Assembly: GCF_002161065.1 (NCBI RefSeq)
Contig: NZ_NFLV01000011.1
Span: 1-64,000, forward strand
Direction of reading: 5' to 3'
Source: Eubacterium sp. An11
GTDB lineage: Bacteria; Bacillota; Clostridia; Lachnospirales; Lachnospiraceae
Length of the DNA: 64,000 nt
In this document: piece after piece, positions 16,330 to 25,676 of the stretch
Layout of the letters: the number at the start of each line of letters is the position of its first letter
Numbering within the stretch: position 1 is the stretch's first letter
Translations under genes and position numbers: made by a program
The notes under the pieces: generated by a model
The model's input: the letters and a program-made list of their open reading frames with translations, nothing else
Database searches by the model: none
Told to the model about the DNA's origin: nothing

Positions 16330-18327
16330 ATGTGGAAAGCTTTTTCTGTCCGGTATATCCGGGAAAATCGTGTAGCGAGCGCTCTTCTGGCAGGAGCCGC
16401 TTTTTTGTCATCCCTGCTGTTGTCTCTGCTGTACAGCATTGCCTACAACCTGTGGGCGGACGATTTGAAACAGCAGCAGGCGGCGGCGGAAGCGGCAGCA
16501 AGTCCGCCGGGCGCGCTTATGATACTGTATGCGATGGTGCTGTTCCTGGTCTGCGCGGCGCTGATTGCGCTGTTGCATAACGCCTTTGCCGTTTCCATGG
16601 GAAGCCGGATGCATCAGCTGGGGATTTTAAAAAGTGTGGGCGCCACCCCGGGTCAGATCCGGAGTTTTCTCTTGCAGGAAGTCCTGGTGCTGTGCGTGTT
16701 TCCTGTTCTGGCGGGAACCGGGACAGGCGTCGGACTCTGTGCGGTGTTTGTCCGGCGAATCATCGCCATGGGCAGGGAAATGGAGCTGAATATACAGTAT
16801 GATGTCGCTTTCGAATATCATATATTGGTTTTTCTGATTTCTCTGGGGACAGCTTTTCTCACGGTGTTGTTTTCCGCCTGGATTCCGGCACGAAAACTGG
16901 GACGGATGTCCCCTATGGAAGCTATTTTTTATGAAGAGGAGCCGGAAATAAAAAAGATCCGTGCGTTCCGTCTCACATCGAAATGTTTTGGTGTGTACGG
17001 GGAGCTGGCAGGGAAATCATTGTTTTCCAGGAGAAAATCCATGAGAACGGCGGGGGCTGCATTATTTCTTTCCTTTCTGGGTTTCTTTCTCTATTTAAGC
17101 GGAGAAACCATCTCCGGGCTCAGCACGCAGCACACCTATTTTTCCCGTTTTCGTGATACCTGGGATTATATGCTCAACGTGAACAGATCGTCGGGAGAGG
17201 ATGTGAACAGGTCATCGGGAGAAGATGAAAATGCAGGTACAGAAGATACGATGCTGACCGAACTGCGGGCGCTGCCGGGCATGGAATCCTGCATCGCCTA
17301 CGGTCTTGTGGATACGACGGTATCCGTACCGGAGCAGATGCTCAGCGATCCATTGCGGGAAGCCGGCCCGGAAACTCTGCTTGGCGACGCACGGCAGGAG
17401 GAAATCTCCGGACAGACAGCCTGGCAGCTGAAGGCACTTTTTTATATTCTGGATGACCGGAGTTTTCAGGAATATTGTGAGTCTCGGGACATTTCTTCCG
17501 ATACAGGAACGGTGCTGGTAAATCTTCTCTGGGATGACCGGAACAGCAGTTACATGGACCGCGCCTATCTTCCATTTCTCCGGGAAAAAGCCGGGACACT
17601 GCTGATCAAAGAAATCCCTCTGCGGTATGATGCCTTTGCGGATACCATCCCTGATATCCGCGAGGAACTGGAACAGAAAGCGTTAAATCTCGTGATGTCC
17701 GAGACGGCATTTTCCCGTATCGGAAGCCTGTTTTCAGTCAATGAAACGCATTATGATATGCGGACGGAGAAAAGCTTATCCGGAGAGGAAAGCGACGCGA
17801 TGGAAGCTTCCATTGAAAATGTGGTATCCGAAAATATAGGATCAGGCATGACAGGAAGCAGTTATACGCTGGAAAATCGCCTGGAAGATGAGCGGGCGGA
17901 TGCGTCAGCCAGAAAAGGACTGCGTATCGTTATGGGGGTGCTGGCAGGTATCCTCGCCTGCGTGGGTATTGCGGGTATCCTGTCCTCCACTCTGGGGCAG
18001 ATGTATCAGCGGAAAAAAGAATTTGCCCGGTACTTATCGGTGGGCGTTTCTCTGGATGCGATGAAGAAAATGCTGTTTCTGGAGGCGCTGTTCATTGTGG
18101 GAAGGCCGTTTCTGCTGGCCCTGATCATCGATATACCAGTGACAGTTCTGCTTCTTAACGCCGCGCCGGTGACGGCCGGAGAATTCCTGGGGCATCTGCC
18201 CTGGGTGCCGATGCTGCTTCTTCTTGCCGTGACGGCAGCCATTGTGGCAGTTTTTTATGCGGCGGCGGCCGGAAAAATCTGCAGGCAGAACATTGTGGAA
18301 ATTTTAAAAGACGATGCGCTGGTATAA
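16330..18327 (+). CDS. BceB-type ABC transporter permease
   Basis: 665 residues, close to the family length. Helix 1 near 17-40, an FtsX block of three helices (about 60-210), further helices near 240-260, a large extracellular domain (about 265-535) as in BceB-type sensors, and three C-terminal helices (about 540-655). The extracellular part has a short internal repeat, VNRSSGED, twice in tandem (about 286-301). The ribosome binding site GAGGAGG before ATG 16330 decides the start. It likely removes or senses lantibiotic/bacitracin-like compounds and signals to the short-loop kinase. Confidence 0.9.
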   Translation: MWKAFSVRYIRENRVASALLAGAAFLSSLLLSLLYSIAYNLWADDLKQQQAAAEAAASPPGALMILYAMVLFLVCAALIALLHNAFAVSMGSRMHQLGILKSVGATPGQIRSFLLQEVLVLCVFPVLAGTGTGVGLCAVFVRRIIAMGREMELNIQYDVAFEYHILVFLISLGTAFLTVLFSAWIPARKLGRMSPMEAIFYEEEPEIKKIRAFRLTSKCFGVYGELAGKSLFSRRKSMRTAGAALFLSFLGFFLYLSGETISGLSTQHTYFSRFRDTWDYMLNVNRSSGEDVNRSSGEDENAGTEDTMLTELRALPGMESCIAYGLVDTTVSVPEQMLSDPLREAGPETLLGDARQEEISGQTAWQLKALFYILDDRSFQEYCESRDISSDTGTVLVNLLWDDRNSSYMDRAYLPFLREKAGTLLIKEIPLRYDAFADTIPDIREELEQKALNLVMSETAFSRIGSLFSVNETHYDMRTEKSLSGEESDAMEASIENVVSENIGSGMTGSSYTLENRLEDERADASARKGLRIVMGVLAGILACVGIAGILSSTLGQMYQRKKEFARYLSVGVSLDAMKKMLFLEALFIVGRPFLLALIIDIPVTVLLLNAAPVTAGEFLGHLPWVPMLLLLAVTAAIVAVFYAAAAGKICRQNIVEILKDDALV

Positions 18328-18369
18328 AGGAAACAGAAATTTTTTCTGGAACATTTCCTGAAAATCCTT

Positions 18370-18417
18370 TATAATATGTCTGACAACAGCAGATTGCTGC
18401 CGGATTTGTCCGACAGC
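18370..18417 (+). promoter_or_regulatory. -10 box and leader hairpin of the nitroreductase gene
   Basis: TATAAT at 18370-18375 has only a poor -35 partner. The leader then forms a GCTGCCGGA/TCCGACAGC hairpin (18396-18404 with 18409-18417, one mismatch). Its role is unknown. Confidence 0.4.
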
Positions 18418-18488
18418 ATAGAACAGACAAAATAGTACCGACATCCGCCCGTATGAGGGAAAGATGTGGTGCGCAGGGAGGATTGACA

Positions 18489-19013
18489 ATGAGTGATTTA
18501 ATTCAGGAAATGATTTCAAGAAGAAGTGTGCGTAAATATAAACCGGACATGGTTCCGAAGGAGACGATTGATAAGATTATCGAGGCCGGACTTTATGCTC
18601 CGAGCGGCATGGGACGGCAGCCGGTGATCATTCTGGCTATCACCAATAAGGAAGTCAGAGACCGCTTCTCGAAGCTTAACGCGGGCATCATGGGAGCGGA
18701 CGGAACAGATCCGTTTTACGGTGCGCCGGTAGTGCTGGTAGTCCTGGCCGATAAAAAGGTACCGACTTATCTGTATGACGGCAGCCTTGTCATGGCCAAT
18801 CTGATGCTGGCTGCCCATGATCTGGGAATCGGCAGCTGCTGGATCCACAGAGCCAAAGAGGAATTTGAGCAGAAGGAAGGAAAAGAACTCCTGAAAAGCC
18901 TTGGCATCGAAGGAGATTATGAAGGAATCGGTCACTGCATTTTGGGATATGCCGATGAACCTGCCAAAGAGGCTGCGCCTAGAAAAGAAAACCGTGTCTA
19001 TTATGTAGAGTAG
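18489..19013 (+). CDS. Nitroreductase-family FMN oxidoreductase
   Basis: 174 residues. The N-terminal SRRSVRKYKPDMVPKE (SRRSxRxF-like) FMN-binding motif, APSGMGRQP, and the C-terminal GYADE...PRK segment are those of the nitroreductase/FMN reductase fold. It uses NAD(P)H to reduce flavin-accessible substrates; the physiological substrate is unknown. ATG 18489 follows GGGAGGA (18476-18482). Monocistronic: a strong terminator follows at 19024. Confidence 0.92.
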   Translation: MSDLIQEMISRRSVRKYKPDMVPKETIDKIIEAGLYAPSGMGRQPVIILAITNKEVRDRFSKLNAGIMGADGTDPFYGAPVVLVVLADKKVPTYLYDGSLVMANLMLAAHDLGIGSCWIHRAKEEFEQKEGKELLKSLGIEGDYEGIGHCILGYADEPAKEAAPRKENRVYYVE

Positions 19014-19023
19014 TAGGGAAGGT

Positions 19024-19067
19024 TCCTCTTCTTGCAGAATACATTTTCTGTGAGAAGAGGATTTTTT
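19024..19067 (+). terminator. Intrinsic terminator of the nitroreductase gene
   Basis: TCCTCTTCT (19024-19032) pairs with AGAAGAGGA (19053-19061), followed by six T. Confidence 0.92.
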
Positions 19068-19068
19068 C

Positions 19069-19196
19069 ATTTCATAGGAAATTGCATTCCTATGAAATAA
19101 AAAACGCTCCGCAAGGATCGCACTGCGGCGGATAGGAAGATGCCGCTTTCGCGACCCGCCGCAGGCGGAGAATCCTGCTTTGCAGGATTCTTTCTT
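19069..19196. repeat. Cluster of palindromes, probable dispersed repeat or small RNA
   Basis: Three consecutive dyads: ATTTCATAGGAA/TTCCTATGAAAT (19069-19080 with 19087-19098); a nested CTCCGC/GCGGAG (19107-19112, 19165-19170) around a 9-bp CTGCGGCGG/CCGCCGCAG pair (19123-19131, 19156-19164); and GAATCCTGC-TTT-GCAGGATTC (19170-19190) followed by TTTCTT. They fill the centre of a 385-bp gene-free gap. The last is terminator-like. Whether the block recurs elsewhere in the genome cannot be seen here. Confidence 0.5.
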
Positions 19197-19342
19197 ATGC
19201 TGCAGTGCTTTCATCGGATACAATACGGGAAATAGACAGTTTGTGAGGATATCATATTGCTGAAATAATTGCAGTGTAAGATAAACGATATCAAAACAGA
19301 CTTGCAGTTAAATTCGCTATGGCATATTTCCTGTGAATCCGG

Positions 19343-19348
19343 TATAAT
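19343..19348 (+). promoter_or_regulatory. -10 box upstream of the acidic unknown gene
   Basis: GGTATAATGG lies about 50 bp before the start codon at 19399. No convincing -35 box is present at 16-18 bp. Confidence 0.4.
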
Positions 19349-19398
19349 GGGGCTGTATTCGGTTATTTTTCAGAAAAAAGGAGTTTAAGGAGGATAAA

Positions 19399-19989
19399 AT
19401 GAAAAACAACAAGGATAAATTCAAAGTATATTCCAATGACAGCATGCCAAAGAAGAATCAGCAGGAAGAAGAAATGTCTGTGGAACTGGAAGTGCCGCAC
19501 GAAGATCTGGTCACAGGACTGTTTGTCACCAGCCCGTATTTTATGGAGATGATGACAGCCCAGGATTTCTTCTATTATCCGGTGGATGTGGAAGCAGAAG
19601 AGTCTCTCATGGCTCCGATGCTCAGCCCGGAAGTCCTTCGTGATTTCTTCAGCAACACGGAAATGTTCCGGAAAAGAGAGGGCGTTCCGGCAGCTCTGTT
19701 CCTTCATATCCCGGTGGAAGATGAGGAAGAAGAGCAGGAACTGGTATCTATTTTTGACGGCGTCATTCAGACAGAGTTTACGAAGTTCTTCCACACAGTG
19801 GTAGCGGTCATGAACCCGGAATCCGCACTGGATGAAACCTTCGAAGATGTATTTGAAAGTCTCATGGATGAGATGGCAGAAAATGGTTATCTGGATAATG
19901 TGATCAATAATATTGCTGATTACCTCAGTGATCCGGAAGTAATGGAAGCTGTACTTTTTCCGGAGGAAGATGACGACGACGAGGAATAA
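19399..19989 (+). CDS. Acidic protein of unknown function
   Basis: 196 residues, no membrane helix or signal peptide, strongly acidic, with a run of Asp/Glu at the C-terminus (EEDDDDEE) and a second acidic patch near 106-113. The N-terminal 25 residues are polar and lysine-rich, the middle is predicted helical with several Phe/Met clusters. I do not recognise a family. It has a strong AAGGAGG site (19388-19394) and lies 15 bp before the TraX gene, so the two are probably co-transcribed. Confidence 0.8.
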   Translation: MKNNKDKFKVYSNDSMPKKNQQEEEMSVELEVPHEDLVTGLFVTSPYFMEMMTAQDFFYYPVDVEAEESLMAPMLSPEVLRDFFSNTEMFRKREGVPAALFLHIPVEDEEEEQELVSIFDGVIQTEFTKFFHTVVAVMNPESALDETFEDVFESLMDEMAENGYLDNVINNIADYLSDPEVMEAVLFPEEDDDDEE

Positions 19990-20004
19990 AGGGGGCAGAT
20001 ATCT

Positions 20005-20736
20005 ATGAGCCGGGGACTGAACCGGGATGAGATCAAGCTCATTGCTATGGGGACTATGCTGCTCAACCATGTGGCAACGGTGTTTATGGAGCCGGGAACC
20101 TTTTTCTATGAGCTGTTTCTGGATATCGGGTATTTTACGGCCATCACCATGTGCTATTTTCTGGTGGAAGGCTGGCATTATACGCATTCCAGAAAGCAAT
20201 ATGCGCTCCGTCTGTTTGTGTTCGCGCTGCTTTCCCAGATTCCATTCAGTCTTGCCTTTGCGGAAGGCGGAAAGCTGCAGAATTCTAACCTGAACATGAT
20301 GTTCACGTTGTTTTTCTGTTTTCTGATCATCTGCGCTTTGAAGCAGATTCCTAACCCGATGCTTGGAAAATGCATCGCCCTCTTTCTGACCTTCGGCACT
20401 ATTTTCTGTGACTGGGCAGTGTTTGCCGCGGTGTTTACATGGCTCTTTGTCTGGGCGGAAGGCTCAGAAGAGAAAAAACGTTCCGCCTATCTCTGGGCGG
20501 TGGGAATCTTCGGTGTCTTCACTCTGCTCTCGGGCATTGGCCGTTTCACACCGGTCGGACTTCTTTTTTATGCGCTGGGAGCGACAGCGGGAGTGGCTCT
20601 TTCGGCTTACTGCATTCTGTATTGGTATAATGGAAAACGGATGAAAAAAGGGAAAAAGTTCCTGCAGTGGTTTTTCTATCTGTTTTATCCGGTACATTTG
20701 TTAATTCTGGGACTGCTGCGTTTTGCTTTACAGTAA
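20005..20736 (+). CDS. TraX-family membrane protein (acyltransferase-3-like)
   Basis: 243 residues, seven or eight membrane helices. The opening LNRDEIKLIAMGTMLLNHVA with a conserved His and the following GYFTAITMCYFLVEGWHYT are characteristic of TraX. F-plasmid TraX acetylates pilin; chromosomal homologues in Firmicutes have no assigned substrate. There is no conjugation gene nearby, so this is probably a housekeeping surface acylation protein. Confidence 0.87.
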   Translation: MSRGLNRDEIKLIAMGTMLLNHVATVFMEPGTFFYELFLDIGYFTAITMCYFLVEGWHYTHSRKQYALRLFVFALLSQIPFSLAFAEGGKLQNSNLNMMFTLFFCFLIICALKQIPNPMLGKCIALFLTFGTIFCDWAVFAAVFTWLFVWAEGSEEKKRSAYLWAVGIFGVFTLLSGIGRFTPVGLLFYALGATAGVALSAYCILYWYNGKRMKKGKKFLQWFFYLFYPVHLLILGLLRFALQ

Positions 20737-20796
20737 CGCGCACGAAGAAGCCTGGCGACAAAAAATATGGAGAAAAATACGACGAGGAGGAAGACA

Positions 20797-22005
20797 ATGA
20801 AAAAACGTGTTACAGCTGTACTGCTGGCTCTTCTCATGGTCTGCGGCATGCTGGCTCCGGTGAAAACGGAAGCCGCAGCCTCAGCAGATGATTACAGGGC
20901 GGTATGGTTTTCTTATTATGATTATGAAAGTTATTTAAAATCTGCGGGCAGCAACAATGCCTCCGCTTTCACAAGCTTTTTCCGTAAAGTGGTGAGCAAA
21001 TGCAAGACCCGGGGAATGAACAGAATCATCGTTCAGGTACGCCCGACCGGCGATGCCATCTATGATTCCGATATTTTCCCGACTTCCGCATACATTTCCG
21101 GCAAACAGGGCAGGGATGTTTCTTACGATCCGCTTTCCATCATGGTGGAAGAAGCCCACAGACAGGGACTTGCCATTGAAGCATGGGTCAATCCGTACCG
21201 GGTATCTTTTAACACAAGCTACTCCCAGCTTTCCAAAGACAATCCGGCAAGAAAGTGGCATGAATCCGGCAACGCTTCCGAACGGAGAAATGTATTGTCC
21301 TACAACGGACAACTGTATTACAATCCGTCCAAACCGGAGGTCCGTCAGCTGATCATCGATGGCGTGGAAGAAATTGTGCGTAACTACGATGTGGATGGCA
21401 TACATATGGATGATTACTTTTATCCGAGCTTTTCATCCAGCAATTACAATAAAACCTTTGATGCCCAGGAATACAATGCCTCCGCTGAGAAGAAGAACGG
21501 TATGTCCATCAAAAAATACAGACGTAAACAGGTCAACAAACTGGTGAAAGGCATCAAGAGCGCCATTGACGCCATTGATTCAGATGTGGTATTCGGTGTC
21601 AGTCCTGCCGGCAACATCGACAGCCTGAACAGCAAATATTCCTATTACGTCAACATTAAAAAATGGACAAATTCTACAAAATTTGTCGATTACATCGCTC
21701 CGCAGATCTACTGGGGCTTCTCTCACAAGACTGCGAAGTTTGATAAAATGGTCGACCGCTGGTCTTCTATGGTGGACCAGAGCAAAGTGAAGCTCTACAT
21801 CGGAATTCCGGCCTACAAAATGGCTCAGCCGTCCAACGGCACCACAAAAGCCGAGAAAAAAGAGTTGAAAGGCAAAACCCTTCTGCGGAAAATGGCCAAA
21901 TACGTCAACAAAAAGAACGCAAACGGCATTATTGTCTTCGACTATGCTGACCTGGACAAGGCAGCCTGCAAGAAATTGGCTAAATATTTAAAGAAAACAT
22001 ATTAA
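20797..22005 (+). CDS. Secreted GHL10/DUF187 family putative glycoside hydrolase
   Basis: 402 residues. Signal peptide (about 1-28, ending in EAAAS-A). The rest is a TIM-barrel-like domain with YRAVWFSY, VRPTGDAIY, AWVNPYRV, VDGIHMDDYFYP and FGVSPAG, the markers of the glycosyl-hydrolase-like 10 (YngK-type) family. These act on wall or exopolysaccharide glycans; the substrate is unproven. ATG 20797 follows GAGGAGG (20784-20790); a 10-codon in-frame extension would disrupt the signal peptide. A strong terminator follows. Confidence 0.9.
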   Translation: MKKRVTAVLLALLMVCGMLAPVKTEAAASADDYRAVWFSYYDYESYLKSAGSNNASAFTSFFRKVVSKCKTRGMNRIIVQVRPTGDAIYDSDIFPTSAYISGKQGRDVSYDPLSIMVEEAHRQGLAIEAWVNPYRVSFNTSYSQLSKDNPARKWHESGNASERRNVLSYNGQLYYNPSKPEVRQLIIDGVEEIVRNYDVDGIHMDDYFYPSFSSSNYNKTFDAQEYNASAEKKNGMSIKKYRRKQVNKLVKGIKSAIDAIDSDVVFGVSPAGNIDSLNSKYSYYVNIKKWTNSTKFVDYIAPQIYWGFSHKTAKFDKMVDRWSSMVDQSKVKLYIGIPAYKMAQPSNGTTKAEKKELKGKTLLRKMAKYVNKKNANGIIVFDYADLDKAACKKLAKYLKKTY

Positions 22006-22037
22006 AAAGCAGAATATTTAATTAATTTTCAGAGTTT

Positions 22038-22079
22038 AAAAATTGGTGTTTTGAATTTTAATTCAAAACACCAATTTTT
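22038..22079 (+). terminator. Long-stem bidirectional terminator
   Basis: A 20-bp perfect inverted repeat (22038-22057 with 22060-22079), with A5 on the left and T5 on the right, follows the GHL10 gene. The next 200 bp are AT-rich leader of the phosphatase gene without a clear promoter. Confidence 0.92.
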
Positions 22080-22280
22080 ATGTAAAAAATGAGATAAACA
22101 TAAAAAACAAAATTTAATAAAGAAAAAACATCATTACCTTCCGCTTTTTCTGTTAATTTTTACTTTTTTTTTACGAAATCACGGTAGAATCCTTTACTCT
22201 GCATTTCTAAAATAAAGATAACATGCATGTGAAGAAAATCTACAAAAATAAAACAGAAAGGGCGAAAGGTAATTTCAGTT

Positions 22281-24164
22281 ATGAGAAAGAATCAATTTAG
22301 AGCGTTTGCAGGGATCGCGACATTATCTTTATGTCTTGGCCTTGGAGCAGCGGTAATGCCAGCGAATGTGAAGGCAGCGGCAATTGAGATGACAGATAAA
22401 GGGGTTAGTCAGGTTACTTTGGCTCCAGGTGCTAATGAGACAGAATTAAATTTTTCTTGGTACAGTACAGGAACGGATGATGCCAGAGTACGTTTTGGTA
22501 CAACTGCAAATCTGACAGATGAAAATATAGTTGTCGGCGGTTATACGGAGTATGGAAAAAATGCAGATGCTGACGTATTCTATGCCGGTAAAGGTGAAGA
22601 TATTGAAAACACTAAAAATGACACTATTAACAGCGATTATTATTCCAATAAAGTGACTGTAACAGGCTTAAAAGAAGATACCACATATTATTATCAGGTG
22701 ATGAAAGACGGAGAATGGTCAGATATATATACTTATCAGACAAAATCTTTTTCTGATTTTTCTTTCCTGTATGTAGGAGACCCTCAGATTGGTGCCAGCA
22801 GTGATGCTCAAAGTGATGCCACAAGTTGGAATAATGTTCTGAATCAGGCAACTTCCCAGCATGATGTTAGTTTCATGGTTTCCGCTGGTGACCAGATTAA
22901 CAATACGAATGGTGATAGTGAAGGAGAATATTGTGGATATTTAGGTGCTACAGCACTTCGTTCTCTGCCGGTAGCTACCACGATTGGAAATCATGATTCT
23001 AAGAATCCGAATTATTCTTATCACTTTAATTATCCGAATAGTCAGTTTGGTGCACCGAGAGGTTATAATCAGGGAGTAACAGCTGCTGGAACAGATTATT
23101 ATTATTCTTACGGTAATGTACTGTTTATCGTGCTGGATACAAATAATTATAATTGCGCAACTCATGAAAATGTGATTAGAAAAGCGATTAAATCTAATCC
23201 GGATGCTAAATGGCGTGTGGTAACATTCCATCAGGATATTTATGGAGCAGCTAAAGATCACTCTGATTCTGATGGTATGATTCTTCGTACACAATTGACT
23301 CCTCTTATGGATAAATACAATATTGATGTTGTTCTTCAGGGACATGACCATACATATTCCAGAACGTATCAGTTAACGGGAGATGGAGAAGAACACGTTA
23401 AATATAGTAGCGATGGTACTCTTGAGGGTACTGTAGCAGCAGATGAAGATAATACTACATATCAGAAAGAAAATGGCAGCGCTTATGAAATAAAAAGCGA
23501 TGTAGTTGGAGGAACAGTTGAAAATCCGGAAGGAACAGTTTACTTTGAGGCAAACTCTGCAACTGGTTCCAAATATTATGAACTTTTCAATCCTGTACAG
23601 GATTACATTGCAGAAAAGAGTCAGCAGTATCATCCAACTTATTCCGTGGTCAGCGTAACTGATGATACTTTCTCTGTAACAACTTATGATGCAGATACTA
23701 ATAAACAGTTAGTTGGTTCTTCTACTTACACAATCAAGAAGACTGAGAAACAGGAAGAACTTCCACCGGCAGATGATGAGCAGAATATTACAAATGTTAC
23801 AAATAATAACTATAATATTACTGTAAATAAGAATGAAGACAAAACAGAACAGACAGCAACATCAGCAGCTACACTTAAGAAAGTAAAAGGTGTTAAGGTG
23901 ACAAAGAAAGCTGGAAATAAAGTTTCTGTAAAATGGAATACTGTAAAAGGTGCCGATGGATACCAGATTCAGTACACTTACAAGAAAGGCTTTAAGAAAG
24001 CAGTGAAAACTGTCAACGTCAACAAAGCATCCAAATCTTCTAAAGTACTCAAGAAGATGAAAATAGGTAAGAAAGTTTACGTAAAGGTACGTGCTTTCCA
24101 GAATGCAAATGGACAGAAAGTCTATGGTAACTTCAGTAAAGTGAAGAAGCTTACCGTTCGCTAG
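22281..24164 (+). CDS. Secreted purple-acid-phosphatase-like metallophosphoesterase with C-terminal Fn3 domain
   Basis: 627 residues. Signal peptide (about 1-33), a PAP N-terminal Fn3-like domain (about 40-155), and a metallophosphoesterase domain with metal ligands Asp167 (GDPQ), Asp204 (AGDQIN), Asn237-His238 (GNHD), His317 (FHQD) and His355/His357 (GHDH). A second Fn3-like domain (about 535-627) ends the protein, with many Lys residues as in wall-binding modules. It likely releases phosphate from extracellular organic phosphates. The gene is AT-rich and uses AT-ending codons far more than its neighbours upstream, suggesting different ancestry or expression selection. Confidence 0.9.
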   Translation: MRKNQFRAFAGIATLSLCLGLGAAVMPANVKAAAIEMTDKGVSQVTLAPGANETELNFSWYSTGTDDARVRFGTTANLTDENIVVGGYTEYGKNADADVFYAGKGEDIENTKNDTINSDYYSNKVTVTGLKEDTTYYYQVMKDGEWSDIYTYQTKSFSDFSFLYVGDPQIGASSDAQSDATSWNNVLNQATSQHDVSFMVSAGDQINNTNGDSEGEYCGYLGATALRSLPVATTIGNHDSKNPNYSYHFNYPNSQFGAPRGYNQGVTAAGTDYYYSYGNVLFIVLDTNNYNCATHENVIRKAIKSNPDAKWRVVTFHQDIYGAAKDHSDSDGMILRTQLTPLMDKYNIDVVLQGHDHTYSRTYQLTGDGEEHVKYSSDGTLEGTVAADEDNTTYQKENGSAYEIKSDVVGGTVENPEGTVYFEANSATGSKYYELFNPVQDYIAEKSQQYHPTYSVVSVTDDTFSVTTYDADTNKQLVGSSTYTIKKTEKQEELPPADDEQNITNVTNNNYNITVNKNEDKTEQTATSAATLKKVKGVKVTKKAGNKVSVKWNTVKGADGYQIQYTYKKGFKKAVKTVNVNKASKSSKVLKKMKIGKKVYVKVRAFQNANGQKVYGNFSKVKKLTVR

Positions 24165-24191
24165 GAAAGATTTCCTGTAACATGAAAGTAG

Positions 24192-24218
24192 CCGGGATGT
24201 CCAGGAAGGATATCCCGG
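24192..24218 (+). terminator. Weak terminator after the phosphatase gene
   Basis: CCGGGAT (24192-24198) pairs with ATCCCGG (24212-24218), but the T tract after it is interrupted. Confidence 0.6.
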
Positions 24219-24294
24219 TTATCTGTTTAAAAATAAAAAAATGTGATGAAAGAATGTATGTATTGTTTGAAATTATAGAAAGTGAAATAACGTA

Positions 24295-25494
24295 ATGAAT
24301 AAGATAAAATTAAACTGGAAAAAAATCACGGCAGTAATTGTGATGGTGGTTATTTATATTGCTGTGTTAATTGCTTGCAATAATATAGATAAAACAGAAA
24401 TGGTTTCGACAGATGGACGAACCTTTGAAAAAGCAGTTGTAACGGAAATCACAAAAGACAATTTGCTGGAAGATGGTTCGCGTGCCGGGGAACAGGAAGT
24501 TATTTTAAGGATTAACAGTGGAGAATTAAAAGGACAGGAGGTGGAGGCCACCAGCCCGGATGGTATGCTTTTTGGAGCCACCTGTGAAGTGGGGATGAAA
24601 GTCATTGCCATTGTCAGTATTTCAGATGGTAACAATCTGGTTACCGTATATAGTCAGGACAGAAGCATGGCAATTTATGGATTCGTGGCATTTTTTGTTT
24701 TATGTGTCTGTCTTGTGGGCGGATGGAAAGGATTCAAGTCGATTCTTAGTCTTGCCTTTACCGGAGTAACAATTCTGTTTATTTTATTCCCATTAATGTA
24801 CCGGGGATATTCTCCGATCCTCATGTCGGTCATCATATGTACCATTGCTACGATATTCTCTATGGCAATGATAGGAGGGCTGTCAACCAAGACAGTGGCT
24901 GCAACTATTGGTACGGTCATTGGTGTAGTTGCTTCGGCAGTGGCCGCCATGGTCTTTGGACATTTTGCAGGTATAGGCGGTTATAATGTATCTGATGTTG
25001 AAAACCTTATCTATGTTCAACAGATTACTTCAATTAAAGTAGGAGAACTCTTATTTGCAGGTATTATTATTTCTGCCCTGGGTGCGGTCACAGACGTGGG
25101 TGTCTCTGTTGCTTCCACTGTACAGGAAATTCACAATACTGATCCACATCTGGGAAAGAGAAAACTTTTTATGTCAGGTATCCATGTGGGAAGAGATATG
25201 ATGGGAACCATGGTAGATACTTTGATTCTCGCTTATGTGGGAACTGCTCTTTCCACGTTGGTGACTAATTATGCTTATGATTTAAGTTATAACCAGCTTA
25301 TCAATTCCAATAACATTGGCATCGAGATCATGCAGAGTCTTGCCGGCAGCTTAGGTATTGTCCTCGCTGTTCCGATCACAGCCTTTGTGGCTGTAGAGCT
25401 GATTTACCGGAAGCCGAAGACGGAAAAAGCAGTGGCTGACCATTCGGCGCAGGAAGAAAAAGGACCGGAAGGAATCCCGGTATCAGAACATTAA
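24295..25494 (+). CDS. YibE/F family membrane protein
   Basis: 399 residues. One N-terminal helix (about 11-28), an extracytoplasmic beta domain (about 35-122), then seven or eight helices with GGLSTKTVAATIGT and SALGAVTDVGVSVASTVQEI, which define YibE/F (PF07907). The biochemical function of this family is unknown. It starts with ATG 24295 and has only a weak upstream purine tract, so expression may be low. It shares the AT-rich composition of the upstream phosphatase gene. Confidence 0.86.
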   Translation: MNKIKLNWKKITAVIVMVVIYIAVLIACNNIDKTEMVSTDGRTFEKAVVTEITKDNLLEDGSRAGEQEVILRINSGELKGQEVEATSPDGMLFGATCEVGMKVIAIVSISDGNNLVTVYSQDRSMAIYGFVAFFVLCVCLVGGWKGFKSILSLAFTGVTILFILFPLMYRGYSPILMSVIICTIATIFSMAMIGGLSTKTVAATIGTVIGVVASAVAAMVFGHFAGIGGYNVSDVENLIYVQQITSIKVGELLFAGIIISALGAVTDVGVSVASTVQEIHNTDPHLGKRKLFMSGIHVGRDMMGTMVDTLILAYVGTALSTLVTNYAYDLSYNQLINSNNIGIEIMQSLAGSLGIVLAVPITAFVAVELIYRKPKTEKAVADHSAQEEKGPEGIPVSEH

Positions 25495-25525
25495 AATAAA
25501 TAATCCTTCAATAATTTCACATCAC

Positions 25526-25634
25526 AAAAGCTCCCGGAAGCGGTTATGCCGTATGTCAGACAGAATGACAGGAAAATAATATTATTTCTGGTTATTCTGA
25601 GAAACAGTGCATTAACATTGCTCCCGGGAGTTTT
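25526..25634 (+). terminator. Multibranched terminator-like element
   Basis: AAAA-G-CTCCCGG (25526-25537) pairs with CCGGGAG-TTTT (25624-25634) around about 85 nt that contain a TGTCA/TGACA hairpin and a GAAAATAATATTATTTC palindrome. Ends in a T run and lies between the converging YibE/F and Rpn genes, so it can act on both strands. It could also be a small RNA. Confidence 0.5.
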
Positions 25635-25676
25635 GTTGCTATGATTTAACCATTGGATAAAAAGGGCGTATTTTGA

